DNA from: a virus
Virus record (IMG/VR): IMGVR_UViG_3300020202_000071
Coordinates: 1-64,000 of that record
Reading direction: 5' to 3' (one strand)
Length of the DNA stretch: 64,000 nt
The notes under the pieces were generated by a model that saw only the letters and a program-made list of their open reading frames with translations, was not told the DNA's origin and did not search any database. This document shows positions 55,488 to 64,000 of this stretch, one piece after another (the stretch's first letter is position 1; the number at the start of each line of letters is the position of its first letter). The translations under genes and the position numbers were made by a program.

Positions 55488-57891
55488 CCCCGCTGCGGCA
55501 CAGGCTGCCGCTCCCGGCCAGGCGACGCCCGAGCGCAAGATCGATTACGTCGGCCAGGGCAAAGCGCTGATCGAGAAGTGCATCGCCGAAGCGGCGTCGA
55601 ATCACGCGCGCCTGCTGCGCGACCGCGCCGACATCCTCAATCAGAAATTCGACCGCGGCGGCCGCGCCAATCAGTGGTGCGTCTGGGACCAAGGCACGGG
55701 ACGCTACGTCGAACGTGGCACCGATCCCGAGCAAGGCGGCCTGCCGGAATATATTCCGCGCCCCGTCACCAATGTCTTCAACGTCGTGATCGATGGGATC
55801 TGCGCGATCCTCGATCAGTCCGAACCCGCGCAAGTCTTCGGCCCGAACACGGACGCGGACAGCGACAAAGCGGCCGCGGAAGTCGCGGCCGATGCCGTGC
55901 CGGTGCTGCGGGAGGAATGCGGATACGACTCCGAAGGCCACCGCCACGAGTTGAACCGCTTGTCGACGCTCATCGACAAGTGCCTCTACCTCCTCTACTA
56001 CGACAACGACCCCAAGCACGGCATGGGCGAGGTCGAGTTGTTCTCGTGCGGCCAGTGCGGCGAGGTGGTTGAGCCGATGGAAGTCGAGGACGCCGGCGGG
56101 AAGTGCCCCCATTGCGAGTACGCGGAGACGGAGCACTTCGAGCTCGTCACCGACCCGACGACGGCCCTGCCGATCACGATCCCGATGCCAAAGGGCCGGA
56201 TTCGTGGCGAGATCATCCCGAGCTACGAGTTCACGCTGCCGTCCTCATGTCGGCGGCCGAACGCGAAAGCCGCGCCGTGGATCCTGACGCACTCGCGGAT
56301 GGCGCCGCAGGACGTCGCGCGCATGTGGCCCGCGGCCGCCGCGATCGCCGACGACAAGTCGAAGTGGGCCTCGGGCTCTCTGACGCGGGCCTACGCCGAT
56401 CAAATGCGGGCGCTCTCGAGCCCCGCGACCGGTGAGACCGGGAGTCGCACGGGATCGCAGGAAGTGGATGGGCCCGTCGTGTATCGCCTGATGCACGACC
56501 CGATCGAGGATCGCGACTTTTACTTCCCGAAGGGTTTTTTCGGCGTGCTGATCGGTGGCGAGCTCGTGGAGAAAGGGCCGCTGCCGTTCGAGGACGGCAA
56601 CGGCACGCCGGTCAAGCACGGCATCGTGCGCACGTATGTGGACGGCACGGGCTCGCAGTTCGGCCACCCGCCGGGCGATGACTTGGTGCCGCTGCAGCAG
56701 TCGCGCAATCTCGTCGAGTCGATGATCCAGTTGATCATCATGCACGACGCGGCGCCGACGAAGTACCTGCCGGAAACCGTCACGCTGGTCGATCAGCCGA
56801 CCGGCGTCCCGGGCGAATGGGTGCGCTACCGCTCGCTGGATGGGCAGAAGCCCACCGAGAGCCGCGGCATGAATCCGCCCGAGTCGCTGTTCAACTACCT
56901 CGATCGCATCGACGCAAAGTTCCAAGAGGTCAGCCGGCTCAATTCCGTGCTCTCCGGGCAACGGCCGTCTGGCGATCCGACGCTCGGCGAAGTCCAGATC
57001 CTCGAAGAGCGCGGCATGGCCGCGTTCAGAGCCCCGCTCGACTGCCTGATCCAGTTCGAGAAGGATCTGTCGTTCCTGCTGTTGACGATTGCGCGGCAGT
57101 GCGCGTGGTCGCCGCGCTTCCGCCGCATCCGCGGCGAGGACAAGCAGTGGGAGATCAAGCAATTCGCGAGCGCGGACCTCTCGGGCGAGATCGACATCAC
57201 GGTCGCGCGCGCGTCGGCATGGCCGAAATCGCCGCTGATGCAGCAGCTCCGCATCAAGGAAGCGCTGTCCGGTGGCGTGCTGCCGCCGCCGATGCAAGAC
57301 CCCGAGTTGCAGGGCCAGTTGCTCGTCGACATGGACCTGGCGCACCTGAAGAAGTCGTGGGACGTCGATCGCCGGCAGATCGCGCGCGAGCTCGATGTGT
57401 GGCGCCACGCGCACACGCCCGACGAGATCATGGCCGCCGCGCCGGATCCACACATCATCGAGATCTCCCTGCATCTCTATCTGAAAAAGAACTTCCTGAA
57501 AACCGAGGAAGCGGAAGAGATCCGGCTGGCGAATCCGCCGGTCTATCAGGCGATGGTGCAGCAGGTGCTCGGGCTCGAGCAGCACATGCAGATGAAGGCG
57601 ATGCAGGCGGCCGCGATCCAAGCGGGCCCGCAAACGCCGGCCGCACCCGGTGGCGAGGGCGCGCTCGACGCCGCGCTGGAAGCCGGCGCTGTCGCACCCG
57701 CCGAGGAACCGCAGCCCGAAGCGTTGGCCGCGGCAATGGAATCAGGCGCGTTGATGCCCGCGGGCGCGGGCGAGGCGATGGCCGCCGCGGCGGCGGCTGG
57801 CCCGTCGATGGACGACCTGTTGGAAGCGAAGTTGTTACTCCCGGTGACGCCGGACGAGGGCGCCGCGCATGCAGGCGTGCCCCCGCTGTAA
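55471..57891 (+). CDS. Portal protein (podovirus type)
   Basis: 806 residues from GTG 55471. Typical portal layout: N-terminal clip/wing helices with QGKALIEKCIAEAA, then PRPVTNVFNVVIDGICAILD, and a zinc-ribbon insertion at about 193-216 (CGQCGEVVEP ... CPHC). The long stem helices VPLQQSRNLVESMIQLII, RLNSVLSGQRPSGDPTLGEV (a portal-like Q-G-R-x-S segment) and a C-terminal Ala/Glu-rich barrel. It forms the dodecamer through which terminase pumps DNA. Length and order match. Confidence 0.8.
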   Translation: MEPRTDPAAAQAAAPGQATPERKIDYVGQGKALIEKCIAEAASNHARLLRDRADILNQKFDRGGRANQWCVWDQGTGRYVERGTDPEQGGLPEYIPRPVTNVFNVVIDGICAILDQSEPAQVFGPNTDADSDKAAAEVAADAVPVLREECGYDSEGHRHELNRLSTLIDKCLYLLYYDNDPKHGMGEVELFSCGQCGEVVEPMEVEDAGGKCPHCEYAETEHFELVTDPTTALPITIPMPKGRIRGEIIPSYEFTLPSSCRRPNAKAAPWILTHSRMAPQDVARMWPAAAAIADDKSKWASGSLTRAYADQMRALSSPATGETGSRTGSQEVDGPVVYRLMHDPIEDRDFYFPKGFFGVLIGGELVEKGPLPFEDGNGTPVKHGIVRTYVDGTGSQFGHPPGDDLVPLQQSRNLVESMIQLIIMHDAAPTKYLPETVTLVDQPTGVPGEWVRYRSLDGQKPTESRGMNPPESLFNYLDRIDAKFQEVSRLNSVLSGQRPSGDPTLGEVQILEERGMAAFRAPLDCLIQFEKDLSFLLLTIARQCAWSPRFRRIRGEDKQWEIKQFASADLSGEIDITVARASAWPKSPLMQQLRIKEALSGGVLPPPMQDPELQGQLLVDMDLAHLKKSWDVDRRQIARELDVWRHAHTPDEIMAAAPDPHIIEISLHLYLKKNFLKTEEAEEIRLANPPVYQAMVQQVLGLEQHMQMKAMQAAAIQAGPQTPAAPGGEGALDAALEAGAVAPAEEPQPEALAAAMESGALMPAGAGEAMAAAAAAGPSMDDLLEAKLLLPVTPDEGAAHAGVPPL

Positions 57892-58084
57892 GACGCCGAT
57901 GATCGAAACGATCACGACCGGCGCCAGCGCCCGGTATGTCGCATGGAGTTGTCCGGGCTGCCGGTATCGGCCGCCCGGGGAGCAGTTGGTGGGCTCGGCG
58001 CCGCGGGGCGTCCTCTGGCCCGGCTCCGTCACCGACGGTGCCGAGACCACCACTGATCACGACGACGAGGTGTCGGTGAGGTAG
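57869..58084 (+). CDS. Small zinc-ribbon protein
   Basis: 71 residues overlapping the portal 3' end by 23 bases. MQACPRCKTPMIETITTGAS and SCPGCRYRP give two CxxC pairs. Family unknown; position suggests a head-assembly helper. Confidence 0.6.
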   Translation: MQACPRCKTPMIETITTGASARYVAWSCPGCRYRPPGEQLVGSAPRGVLWPGSVTDGAETTTDHDDEVSVR

Positions 58085-58207
58085 TCGGCCGCTGGGAGCG
58101 CAGGCGACCCCGACCTGCGAGGGCGATGGGCCTCACCACACATTGACTCCGGCATCGTGCCGCGTCGATGTGCGATGCGCAAGCTGAGCGGGGAGAGAAA
58201 AGGTTGA

Positions 58208-58279
58208 CGCAGGGGCGCGTGGGCGCGGTTGGGACTCATACCCCCGACGGTCCGAGTTCGACTCTCGGCCCTGCAACCA
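58208..58279 (+). tRNA. Initiator-like tRNA-Met(CAU), unusual arms
   Basis: 72 bases ending in encoded ACCA. Acceptor: GCAGGG pairs with CCCTGC, with a C1-A72 mismatch. D arm is tiny: CGCG-TGGG-CGCG. Anticodon stem TTGGG/CCCGA encloses a 9-base loop (ACTCATACC) containing CAT. T arm CCGAG-TTCGACT-CTCGG is canonical. The C1-A72 mismatch and three G-C pairs in the anticodon stem are initiator features. The oversized loop and small D arm may mean a non-functional or specialised tRNA. Confidence 0.6.
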
Positions 58280-58307
58280 AGATGCGCGGATAAGCGCGCA
58301 GCACGGT

Positions 58308-58360
58308 CTGAACGGCAACGGGAATGATCACCCGGCGGTAGTCCACCGCGCGCCGTTCAG
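58308..58360 (+). other. RNA hairpin downstream of the tRNA
   Basis: CTGAACGGC (58308-58316) pairs with GCCGTTCAG (58352-58360), 9 bp, with an inner GCGG/CCGC stem. Not followed by a T tract. Together with the tRNA and the terminator it fills the 392-base gap 58085-58476. Confidence 0.5.
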
Positions 58361-58386
58361 CATTCACAAGGACAAGCGGGATTCAA

Positions 58387-58447
58387 GGACGGGATCTCAC
58401 GCGACGCCGCGCGATACGCGGTGCGTGAGCCCGTCCTTTTCGTTTTT
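58387..58447 (+). terminator. Rho-independent terminator
   Basis: GGACGGG (58387-58393) with CCCGTCC (58430-58436), inside it CTCACGC/GCGTGAG and CCGCG/CGCGG stems, then TTTTCGTTTTT. A strong terminator after portal, zinc-ribbon and tRNA genes and just before the scaffold gene. Confidence 0.8.
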
Positions 58448-58476
58448 CGCCTGTCCGTTTCGACAAGGAGAGCGCA

Positions 58477-59535
58477 ATGCACCTGTTCAAACGGTTCATC
58501 GCCACGCCACTTCTGGCTCCAGAAGACGGCGCGATGGCCGGTGGTGCGGATCCTGGTGCCGAGGGAACCGCAGACGCTGGCTTTGACGGCGGCGACGGCG
58601 GCGACGGCAACGACGCGGACGGCTTCGACGACGGCGCCAGCGATGGCGACGGCACGCAAGCTCGCGGCGACGACGACGAAGACCTGGACCTGATCGCCGG
58701 ACCCGAAGAAGACGACGACGCGGTAGGCCGTCCTGCCGAGGAGCGACTTCGCAATGTGCTGAAAAAGTTTCGCAAAGCGAGACGACAGCTGGCGAAGTTC
58801 AAGCCCTTGGCCGACCGCCTCAAAGGCGTCGATGTCGATGAAGTCCTGCAGGGCCACAGGCAGTTTCTGACGCTGCGCGAGCGGTTGGCGACCAACAAGC
58901 GCCTGCAGCGGCTGTTGATCGAGGACGGCGCGGACGGTGCCGCGGACGACCAGAGCGACGACGCTCCGGCCGGACGCGGTGCCGATCGTGGCCGGGCCGT
59001 CGAGGAGTTCGATGAATCGACGCTGCCGTTCGACCCGAACGCCAGTCCGTCGAATCGGTATTTCGCCGACTTCTTCAAGCGTCACCACGCCACGGCGCGC
59101 GAGCAAGAGCGCATGGTGCGAACGCTGAGCAAGCGGATCGAGCAGTTGGAAGGTGGCCTTCAGCAACGGGATCAGCGCGTCATCAGCGAGCGCTGGCAGA
59201 ACGAGCTGAATGCCGCGCTCAGCCAGATCAAGGGTCCCGACCGGGTGATGGTGAAGAACCAGCAGACGGTGCTCAAGGACCTCGTGACGGCGGCGTTCCG
59301 ACTCGCGCCGAAGGGCACCGATCCGAAGAAGGTCATCGCGCACTACTCGGGGCTTCTCGGGATCAAGCCGACGCAGGGCCAGTTGTCCGCCGCGCAAGCC
59401 AAGCAGCGAGCAGCTATTCGCAACGCCAGTTTGCCGCGCACGGGCGGCGGCGCCGGCGTCCCCACTCCTGCGCGCGGCAAGAAAGAGTCGATCGCAGATG
59501 TGACGCGCCGGATTCGCCAGTCGCTCAGCGGCTAG
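58477..59535 (+). CDS. Scaffolding protein
   Basis: 352 residues with AGGAG before the ATG. Strongly acidic, Gly/Asp-rich N-terminal region (about 20-85), then helices EERLRNVLKKFRKARRQLAK, a second charged helix MVRTLSKRIEQLEGGL and a basic C-terminal tail (IADVTRRIRQSLSG). Acidic N-terminus, coiled coil and basic tail directly before the major capsid gene is the usual scaffold plan. Confidence 0.8.
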   Translation: MHLFKRFIATPLLAPEDGAMAGGADPGAEGTADAGFDGGDGGDGNDADGFDDGASDGDGTQARGDDDEDLDLIAGPEEDDDAVGRPAEERLRNVLKKFRKARRQLAKFKPLADRLKGVDVDEVLQGHRQFLTLRERLATNKRLQRLLIEDGADGAADDQSDDAPAGRGADRGRAVEEFDESTLPFDPNASPSNRYFADFFKRHHATAREQERMVRTLSKRIEQLEGGLQQRDQRVISERWQNELNAALSQIKGPDRVMVKNQQTVLKDLVTAAFRLAPKGTDPKKVIAHYSGLLGIKPTQGQLSAAQAKQRAAIRNASLPRTGGGAGVPTPARGKKESIADVTRRIRQSLSG

Positions 59536-59543
59536 GAGTGACC

Positions 59544-60890
59544 ATGAAGCGATCCCTGTTTCATGCGTGCTCGGACCTCGCCTTCGACGGTCTCCACGAC
59601 CGTCAGTGGATGCCCGGGTCCGACACCACGCAGTGGGACCCGTTGTTCAAAGACGACTACGGGCCCGCGATCGTCAGCCAGGTCAACGAAGAGAACCTGA
59701 TGACGAAGTGGATGGAAACCGAAATCGCCGACGACTCGTGGGTCGGGCGACAGAAGGTGGTCCCCATCAAGATCGGCCGCAACCGGTCGATCGGCTCGAT
59801 CCCGTCGCGGGGCCGCCTGCCGCAGGCCGGCCGCAGCGTGTTCGAGGACTTCCAGATTCCGATGAAGAACACGTACGGCCGCGTGGGCTTCGAGCGGAAC
59901 GTCATTGCGCAGTCGCGCAACAAGAAGGGGTCGTGGCAGCAGGTGATCCCCGCCGAAATGGAGGGGCTGACCGAAGCCATGGCCTTCCACCGCAACCGCG
60001 TGATCTGGGGCTACGGCTCCGGCATTCTCGCGCTGGTCAACGGCGCGCAGAGCGCCGACACGACGATCGAAGTCGACAGCCCGGGCAACGTGTCCGGATC
60101 CTCGGGAGGCGCGCGCTACCTCGATGGCGACAGCACGTCGGGCATGTACGTCGCGTTCCTGGATTCAAGCAACAACATCCAGGCGACGGCGACGATCAAC
60201 AGCGTCGCCGCGGCGCTGACCTCCGTCACGGTGGACTCGGCGATCACGGTCGACGACAACGCGAAGATCGTCATCGCGCAGTCGGCGACGCAGACGTCGC
60301 ACAATCAGGAGCCCGAGGGTCTGCTCGCGGGCATCGACGACGGCACGTACGTCGCGACCTACCACGGCCTGAGCCGCACCACCTACCCGATCCTCAACTC
60401 GCACGTGACGACCGGCGTCGGCGCGCTCTCGCTGGATGCGATTCAGCAGATGTGCGACGCGGTCCACATCAAGACCGGCAAGACGTTCGACATGTTCGCG
60501 TGCGAGCACGCGGTGCGTCGCGCGTATCTGGTCCTGCTCGAGACGGATCGGCGCTACACCGGGGCGGATCTCGCGCGCCCGGATGGCGGCACCGCCGCGG
60601 CGAAGAAGCCGGGCGGCCGCACCATCACCTACGGCGACATTCCGATGTTCGTCGATCGTGATGCGCCCTACCGGATGCTGTTCGGCGTCAACAAGGCCTC
60701 GTGGACGCGCTACGTCGAAAACGAGGGTGAGTGGGCCGCGCAGGAGGGCTCGGTGCTCAAGTGGGTCCAGGACTACGACGAGTACACCGCCTTCTACTTC
60801 ATCCAGGACAACTTCCATTGCCAGCGGCCGAACGTGAACGCGCGCATGGAAGGCATCGATGTCACGCAGCTGGCGGTGAAGGCGGCCTAA
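59544..60890 (+). CDS. Major capsid protein
   Basis: 448 residues from ATG 59544 (AGGAG just upstream; GTG 59538 is less likely). Patterns of HK97-fold capsids of this phage group: E-loop-like IGSIPSRGRLPQAGRSVFED, P-domain helix TEAMAFHRNRVIWG, A-domain strands with FDMFACEHAVRRAYLVLLET, and C-terminal EYTAFYFIQDNFHCQRPNVN. Placed after the scaffold. It builds the icosahedral shell. Confidence 0.85.
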   Translation: MKRSLFHACSDLAFDGLHDRQWMPGSDTTQWDPLFKDDYGPAIVSQVNEENLMTKWMETEIADDSWVGRQKVVPIKIGRNRSIGSIPSRGRLPQAGRSVFEDFQIPMKNTYGRVGFERNVIAQSRNKKGSWQQVIPAEMEGLTEAMAFHRNRVIWGYGSGILALVNGAQSADTTIEVDSPGNVSGSSGGARYLDGDSTSGMYVAFLDSSNNIQATATINSVAAALTSVTVDSAITVDDNAKIVIAQSATQTSHNQEPEGLLAGIDDGTYVATYHGLSRTTYPILNSHVTTGVGALSLDAIQQMCDAVHIKTGKTFDMFACEHAVRRAYLVLLETDRRYTGADLARPDGGTAAAKKPGGRTITYGDIPMFVDRDAPYRMLFGVNKASWTRYVENEGEWAAQEGSVLKWVQDYDEYTAFYFIQDNFHCQRPNVNARMEGIDVTQLAVKAA

Positions 60891-60927
60891 TCGCCGTCTG
60901 ACGCCAGCGCACGCGGCGTTTGCGCAC

Positions 60928-60964
60928 GACCCGGGTGAGCGGTCCTCGCCGACTCACTCGGGTC
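60928..60964 (+). other. Stem-loop between capsid and next gene
   Basis: GACCCGGGTGAG (60928-60939) pairs with CTCACTCGGGTC (60953-60964), 12 bp with one G-T. Loop of 13 with an inner CGG/CCG. No T tract, so an RNA-processing or mRNA-stabilising element that tunes capsid expression is more likely than a terminator. Confidence 0.55.
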
Positions 60965-60994
60965 CGTAGCCCGCGACACACACAAGGAGAAGTG

Positions 60995-61750
60995 ATGGGC
61001 ATCCCGTACAACCCGCCGCAGATCGATCGGAGCAAGGTCCGCTCGCTGCTGCCGGCGCATCGCCAAAAGCAGGAACTGAAGCCGGACACGCTCGTGACGT
61101 GCCTGAATCGCGGCCCGCGCCGCCTCGTCGACATGTTCGACGCCGAGGAATACGTCATCGAGCCGTACATGCTGTTCGAAGTCACCTTCGCGTGTGCGAA
61201 GCACTTTCAGAACCGCCTGATTGTGCCCGGCACGCGCAACCCAAATCCGGCCGATACCGAGCTGCCGCAGTCGGTCAGTTGGATCGCGATTCTCGGCGTC
61301 GACCCGCCGCAGGCCTGCGAGCCGTTCGATCCGGCCCTGCTCGAGCGGTTTGGCGAAAAGGTCGAAGGCCTCAATCGCGACGCCCTGCCGAGTGCCGATC
61401 GCGACGTGCAAATTGCGTCGACGGCGGACCTGCGACGGCTCCTGCCCGGTGCCGGTGCGGCCTCCAGTGTCGCGGCGCTCGCGATGGCCGCGGGTCACGA
61501 CGTGGCCGCCGGCGCGGGCGGTGGTGGCGGGCTCGGGCTGCAGCAGCAGATTGTCGGCGGGTCCGACGAGAAGCGCGAAGCGGCGCTCGCACCGGTCGAG
61601 ACCAGCGACGCCTCTGCGGCGGTCGCCGAAGCCATCGCATCAGGGACGTGGGCACCACCGGACGAAAGCCAGATCGTCGATCGCAGTGCGCCGACACCCG
61701 AGGAAGTCGTCGCGCGCGCGACCGGGACGCGCGGCGGACGCCGCCGGTAA
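60995..61750 (+). CDS. Head-region structural protein candidate
   Basis: 251 residues from ATG 60995 with AAGGAG upstream. A beta-rich N-terminal half (VTCLNRGPRRLVDMFDAEEY, MLFEVTFACAKHFQNRLIVP) and Ala/Gly-rich low-complexity second half. Directly after the capsid, so a minor head or neck protein is likely. Family unknown. Confidence 0.6.
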   Translation: MGIPYNPPQIDRSKVRSLLPAHRQKQELKPDTLVTCLNRGPRRLVDMFDAEEYVIEPYMLFEVTFACAKHFQNRLIVPGTRNPNPADTELPQSVSWIAILGVDPPQACEPFDPALLERFGEKVEGLNRDALPSADRDVQIASTADLRRLLPGAGAASSVAALAMAAGHDVAAGAGGGGGLGLQQQIVGGSDEKREAALAPVETSDASAAVAEAIASGTWAPPDESQIVDRSAPTPEEVVARATGTRGGRRR

Positions 61751-61758
61751 GTGTCGCC

Positions 61759-62259
61759 ATGCCGCACGTGCCGCTGCCCGTCCACCTGCGTCTCGAGCCG
61801 TGGTGTCACCACGTGCAGGACTACGTGATGCGCCACGACCCGGATCTGCGGATCCGCCAGTCGATTGAGCATCCGGGGTTCTACGTGCTCGAGCGCCGGT
61901 GCCGCCGATCGCCGGCGAGTGAGGCGGGCCTCGGGAACCACACCGATGCGCACGTGCAGAAGCGAGACGGGTACATCCACGTCTCGCTCGTGCACTGGCA
62001 GTGGTTGACCCGTCCCTGGAACATCGTGCGCGCCTTGCAGGAGGAGGGACAGGACCTCTTCGCGAAGGGCGGGCATCAGTTCGCGGACGAACTCGAATAC
62101 GAGGAAGCGTGGGCGAAGGAAACGCGGCGCCGCCGGCGGCTCGGGCTCTACCGAGACATCGCGGCGGACGCGTATCCCGTGCTCAATCGCCTCGGCAACA
62201 AAGACGGAACAGAGCGCACGCGGATTTCTGCGCCGGGCCCCGTCTCCACCGCCGCGTAA
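61759..62259 (+). CDS. Head-completion/neck protein candidate
   Basis: 166 residues from ATG 61759. HLRLEPWCHHVQDYVMRHDP, then YIHVSLVHWQWLTRPWNIVR and RRRRLGLYRDIAADAYP. A compact beta/alpha protein with many His/Trp. Position suggests a neck or connector role. Not recognised. Confidence 0.6.
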   Translation: MPHVPLPVHLRLEPWCHHVQDYVMRHDPDLRIRQSIEHPGFYVLERRCRRSPASEAGLGNHTDAHVQKRDGYIHVSLVHWQWLTRPWNIVRALQEEGQDLFAKGGHQFADELEYEEAWAKETRRRRRLGLYRDIAADAYPVLNRLGNKDGTERTRISAPGPVSTAA

Positions 62260-62277
62260 GCCAGAGGGAGATCCTCA

Positions 62278-63474
62278 ATGTCCACGAGACTCGAACATCG
62301 CGTGCTGGCAAAGACGGCCAGCTTCACGATTCCCGGCGATCGCTCGTATGCGCCAGGCACCGTGATCACCAACCGCGGCGCCACGGGCAGCGTCACGGCG
62401 ACGCTCCCGACGCCGGGCAGTGGCCTGAAAGGGCACTGGTACATCTTCTGGTTGCACGCCAACCAGTCGTTCATCGTGGCCGCGCCGAGCACGAACACGC
62501 TCGTGACGATCGGCGATGCGACGGCCGACAACGTCGGATTCCAGATCTCGAACAAGAAAGTTGGGCGCGCGATCTATGCCGAGTGCGATGGCACGTCCTG
62601 GTTCGCCTGCCCGTTCGGGAGCGCCGATGGCTTCTGCATTGACGGCACGGAGGTCAGCCCTGCGGCGTCGCTGACGCTGCCGACCGTCAACGGCGCGGTG
62701 CTCAATGCGACGGGCGACGAGCTCGACGTGCTCGACGATGTCACGGCGGGGACCTTCGCTGCCAGCAAGGGGATGGTGCTCGACGCGAGCGGCCACGGCG
62801 TGATGCCCGACAACGGCATCCTCGCGCTGTCGCGGGGCACGGCGGCGGCCGCCGGATCAGGCGCGTCCGACGCCACGGCACTGACCGATCAGATCGCGAT
62901 CGTGACCGGGGCGGACAACGCGAAGGGCGTCGCCTTGCCGGCGGCCGCGACGACGACCGGTCCGTTCCTGGTCATCAACGACGCGGCGGCGCGGCTGCTC
63001 GTCTATCCCGTCAACGGCGGCAACGACAACATCAACGGCTTGGCCGAAGATGCGGCGTTCACGCTGGCGGGCGGTGAGTGGGCGCTGTTCATTCCGACGT
63101 CGGCCACGCAGTGGTACACCGCGACGCGTGGCGCGCAGGCGGAACCCTCGCCGCGGGCACGCACGACGGTCGCCAACGCGGGCACGGTCGCGGCGGCCGA
63201 TCTCCGCGGGCGCGTGCTGTTCCAGGACGCGTCGGGCGGCAACGTCACGATGACGACGCGCACGGGCACGCAGATCGCCGCCGATCTGCCCGAAATGCGT
63301 GTCGGCGATTCAATCCTGTTCCATGTCGCCTCGAATCACGCGACCAACACGTCCACGATCAGCGGCGGCACGGATGTGACGCTCGTCGGCAGCGGCGCCG
63401 TGACGAACACGGGCGGCAGTTTCCTGCTGATCAAGACCGCGGCGACGACGTTCGACCTCGTGCGGGTCGGGTAA
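62278..63474 (+). CDS. Head-fibre or decoration protein candidate
   Basis: 398 residues. Nearly all beta: FTIPGDRSYAPGTVITNRGA, LKGHWYIFWLHANQSFIVAA, and later FIPTSATQWYTATRGAQA. The C-terminal part has repeated TV/GGT-type strands. Such beta proteins after the capsid are often head fibres or decoration. Preceded by GGGAGATCCT, the same leader as the next gene. Confidence 0.6.
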   Translation: MSTRLEHRVLAKTASFTIPGDRSYAPGTVITNRGATGSVTATLPTPGSGLKGHWYIFWLHANQSFIVAAPSTNTLVTIGDATADNVGFQISNKKVGRAIYAECDGTSWFACPFGSADGFCIDGTEVSPAASLTLPTVNGAVLNATGDELDVLDDVTAGTFAASKGMVLDASGHGVMPDNGILALSRGTAAAAGSGASDATALTDQIAIVTGADNAKGVALPAAATTTGPFLVINDAAARLLVYPVNGGNDNINGLAEDAAFTLAGGEWALFIPTSATQWYTATRGAQAEPSPRARTTVANAGTVAAADLRGRVLFQDASGGNVTMTTRTGTQIAADLPEMRVGDSILFHVASNHATNTSTISGGTDVTLVGSGAVTNTGGSFLLIKTAATTFDLVRVG

Positions 63475-63510
63475 CGCGACCACGTATCACAACCAAGGGA
63501 GATCCTGATC

Positions 63511-64000
63511 ATGAGCCAGCGCACCAACGAAGACCTGATCCGACACCTGATGGCACTCGGCATGGCGACCGGCACCGTCGGCGCTCTCGCCCCGGACGTG
63601 ATTGCCGACCTCGCGACAGTCGTCGGCGGCACCACACAGAACGAAGACAACACGCTCAACAGCGTGGCGCTCGATGACGAGTGGCTCTCGCAGCGGAAGC
63701 GCGGGGCCATCATCGTCGCCTGGGGCACGACGGCCGCCAACGGCAACACGAAGGACATCAAGCTGTTCCTCGGAGCCTCGGCGATCCTGACGCTCGCCGA
63801 TCAGACCAACAACGCCAAGGACTTCGCGTTCATCGCGTTCCTGTTCTCGGACGGCGTCGACTCGCAGCGCGGGTTCGGCATCGCCCTGATGGACGGCGCC
63901 GTCGTGGCGGGGTCGTCGATCAACTTCACGGCGACCGAAGACGCGAACGTCGCGAAGACGATCAAGACGACCGGCAACAACAATTCCGCGGCGGCGTCCG
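63511..64000 (+). CDS. Structural protein, 3' end outside window
   Basis: 163 residues visible, starting MSQRTNEDLIRHLMALGMAT, then a beta-rich part (DIKLFLGASAILTLADQTNN, FAFIAFLFSDGVDSQRGF). It has GGGAGATCCT upstream like the gene before it. The frame is open at the right edge. Likely a head or neck protein. Confidence 0.6.
   Translation, partial: MSQRTNEDLIRHLMALGMATGTVGALAPDVIADLATVVGGTTQNEDNTLNSVALDDEWLSQRKRGAIIVAWGTTAANGNTKDIKLFLGASAILTLADQTNNAKDFAFIAFLFSDGVDSQRGFGIALMDGAVVAGSSINFTATEDANVAKTIKTTGNNNSAAAS

Noticed and set aside
58477-58700. CRISPR or tandem DNA repeat in the scaffold acidic region
   Set aside because: The GGCGGCGACGG repetition encodes a Gly/Asp-rich protein stretch and has no spacer pattern.

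Overview
The window is almost entirely bacteriophage DNA: one densely packed, high-GC genome of a temperate, short-tailed (podovirus-like) phage. Evidence: adaptor- and nozzle-type tail genes (1213-4286), a 2.3-kres ejected 'polyvalent' protein (10460-17347), a lysis cassette (17482-20148), a tyrosine integrase whose 3' end runs into a tRNA-Arg fragment (22018-23211), a repressor/Cro switch (26890-27725), a recombination/replication/modification block (27976-47565), and a packaging and head block (48386 to the right edge) with terminase, portal, scaffold and major capsid. Head genes run off the right edge and a neck gene runs in from the left, so the linear window cuts a circular, circularly permuted or longer molecule. 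No DNA or RNA polymerase gene was seen, so the phage presumably uses the host's.

Layout. 1-10455: neck, tail and internal virion proteins, two of them with Sec-type signal peptides. 10460-17347: polyvalent protein. 17482-21125: lysis and cell-envelope proteins (lysozyme, 2-TM holin candidate, glycosidase-like protein, lipoprotein-like HEAAH metallopeptidase). 21122-24227: attachment site, integrase, excisionase-like gene and a HicB/HicA-like pair. 24242-26745 (minus): small exported, membrane and lipoprotein genes that look like lysogenic-conversion 'morons'. 26890-27725: divergent repressor and Cro with operators and near-leaderless transcripts. 27976-36248: regulators, a GroES-like protein, an annealing-protein candidate with a PD-(D/E)XK exonuclease, HNH and GIY-YIG nucleases, a structured non-coding region and a replication-initiator-like protein. 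36232-47565: DNA methyltransferase, Gp37/Gp68-like protein, HerA-like ATPase preceded by an HNH gene that copies its N-terminus, and many small zinc-ribbon genes in ATGA/TGATG chains. 47571-48044 (minus): ribbon-helix-helix operon. 48386-64000: metallopeptidase, small and large terminase (the latter with an intein that carries an HNH gene in another frame), portal, initiator-like tRNA, terminator, scaffold, capsid and head decoration genes.

Host. Composition and the style of the exported proteins (for example a lipoprotein whose mature end starts CGKNSPTGPSAPS) remind me of Acidobacteriota/Vicinamibacteria; this is a guess from memory. The most unusual items are the intein with the out-of-frame endonuclease, the ~460-nt structured region upstream of the GIY-YIG gene, the int-tRNA fusion at attP, the HNH gene carrying a copy of the next gene's 5' end, and three small proteins with twin-arginine-like N-termini.
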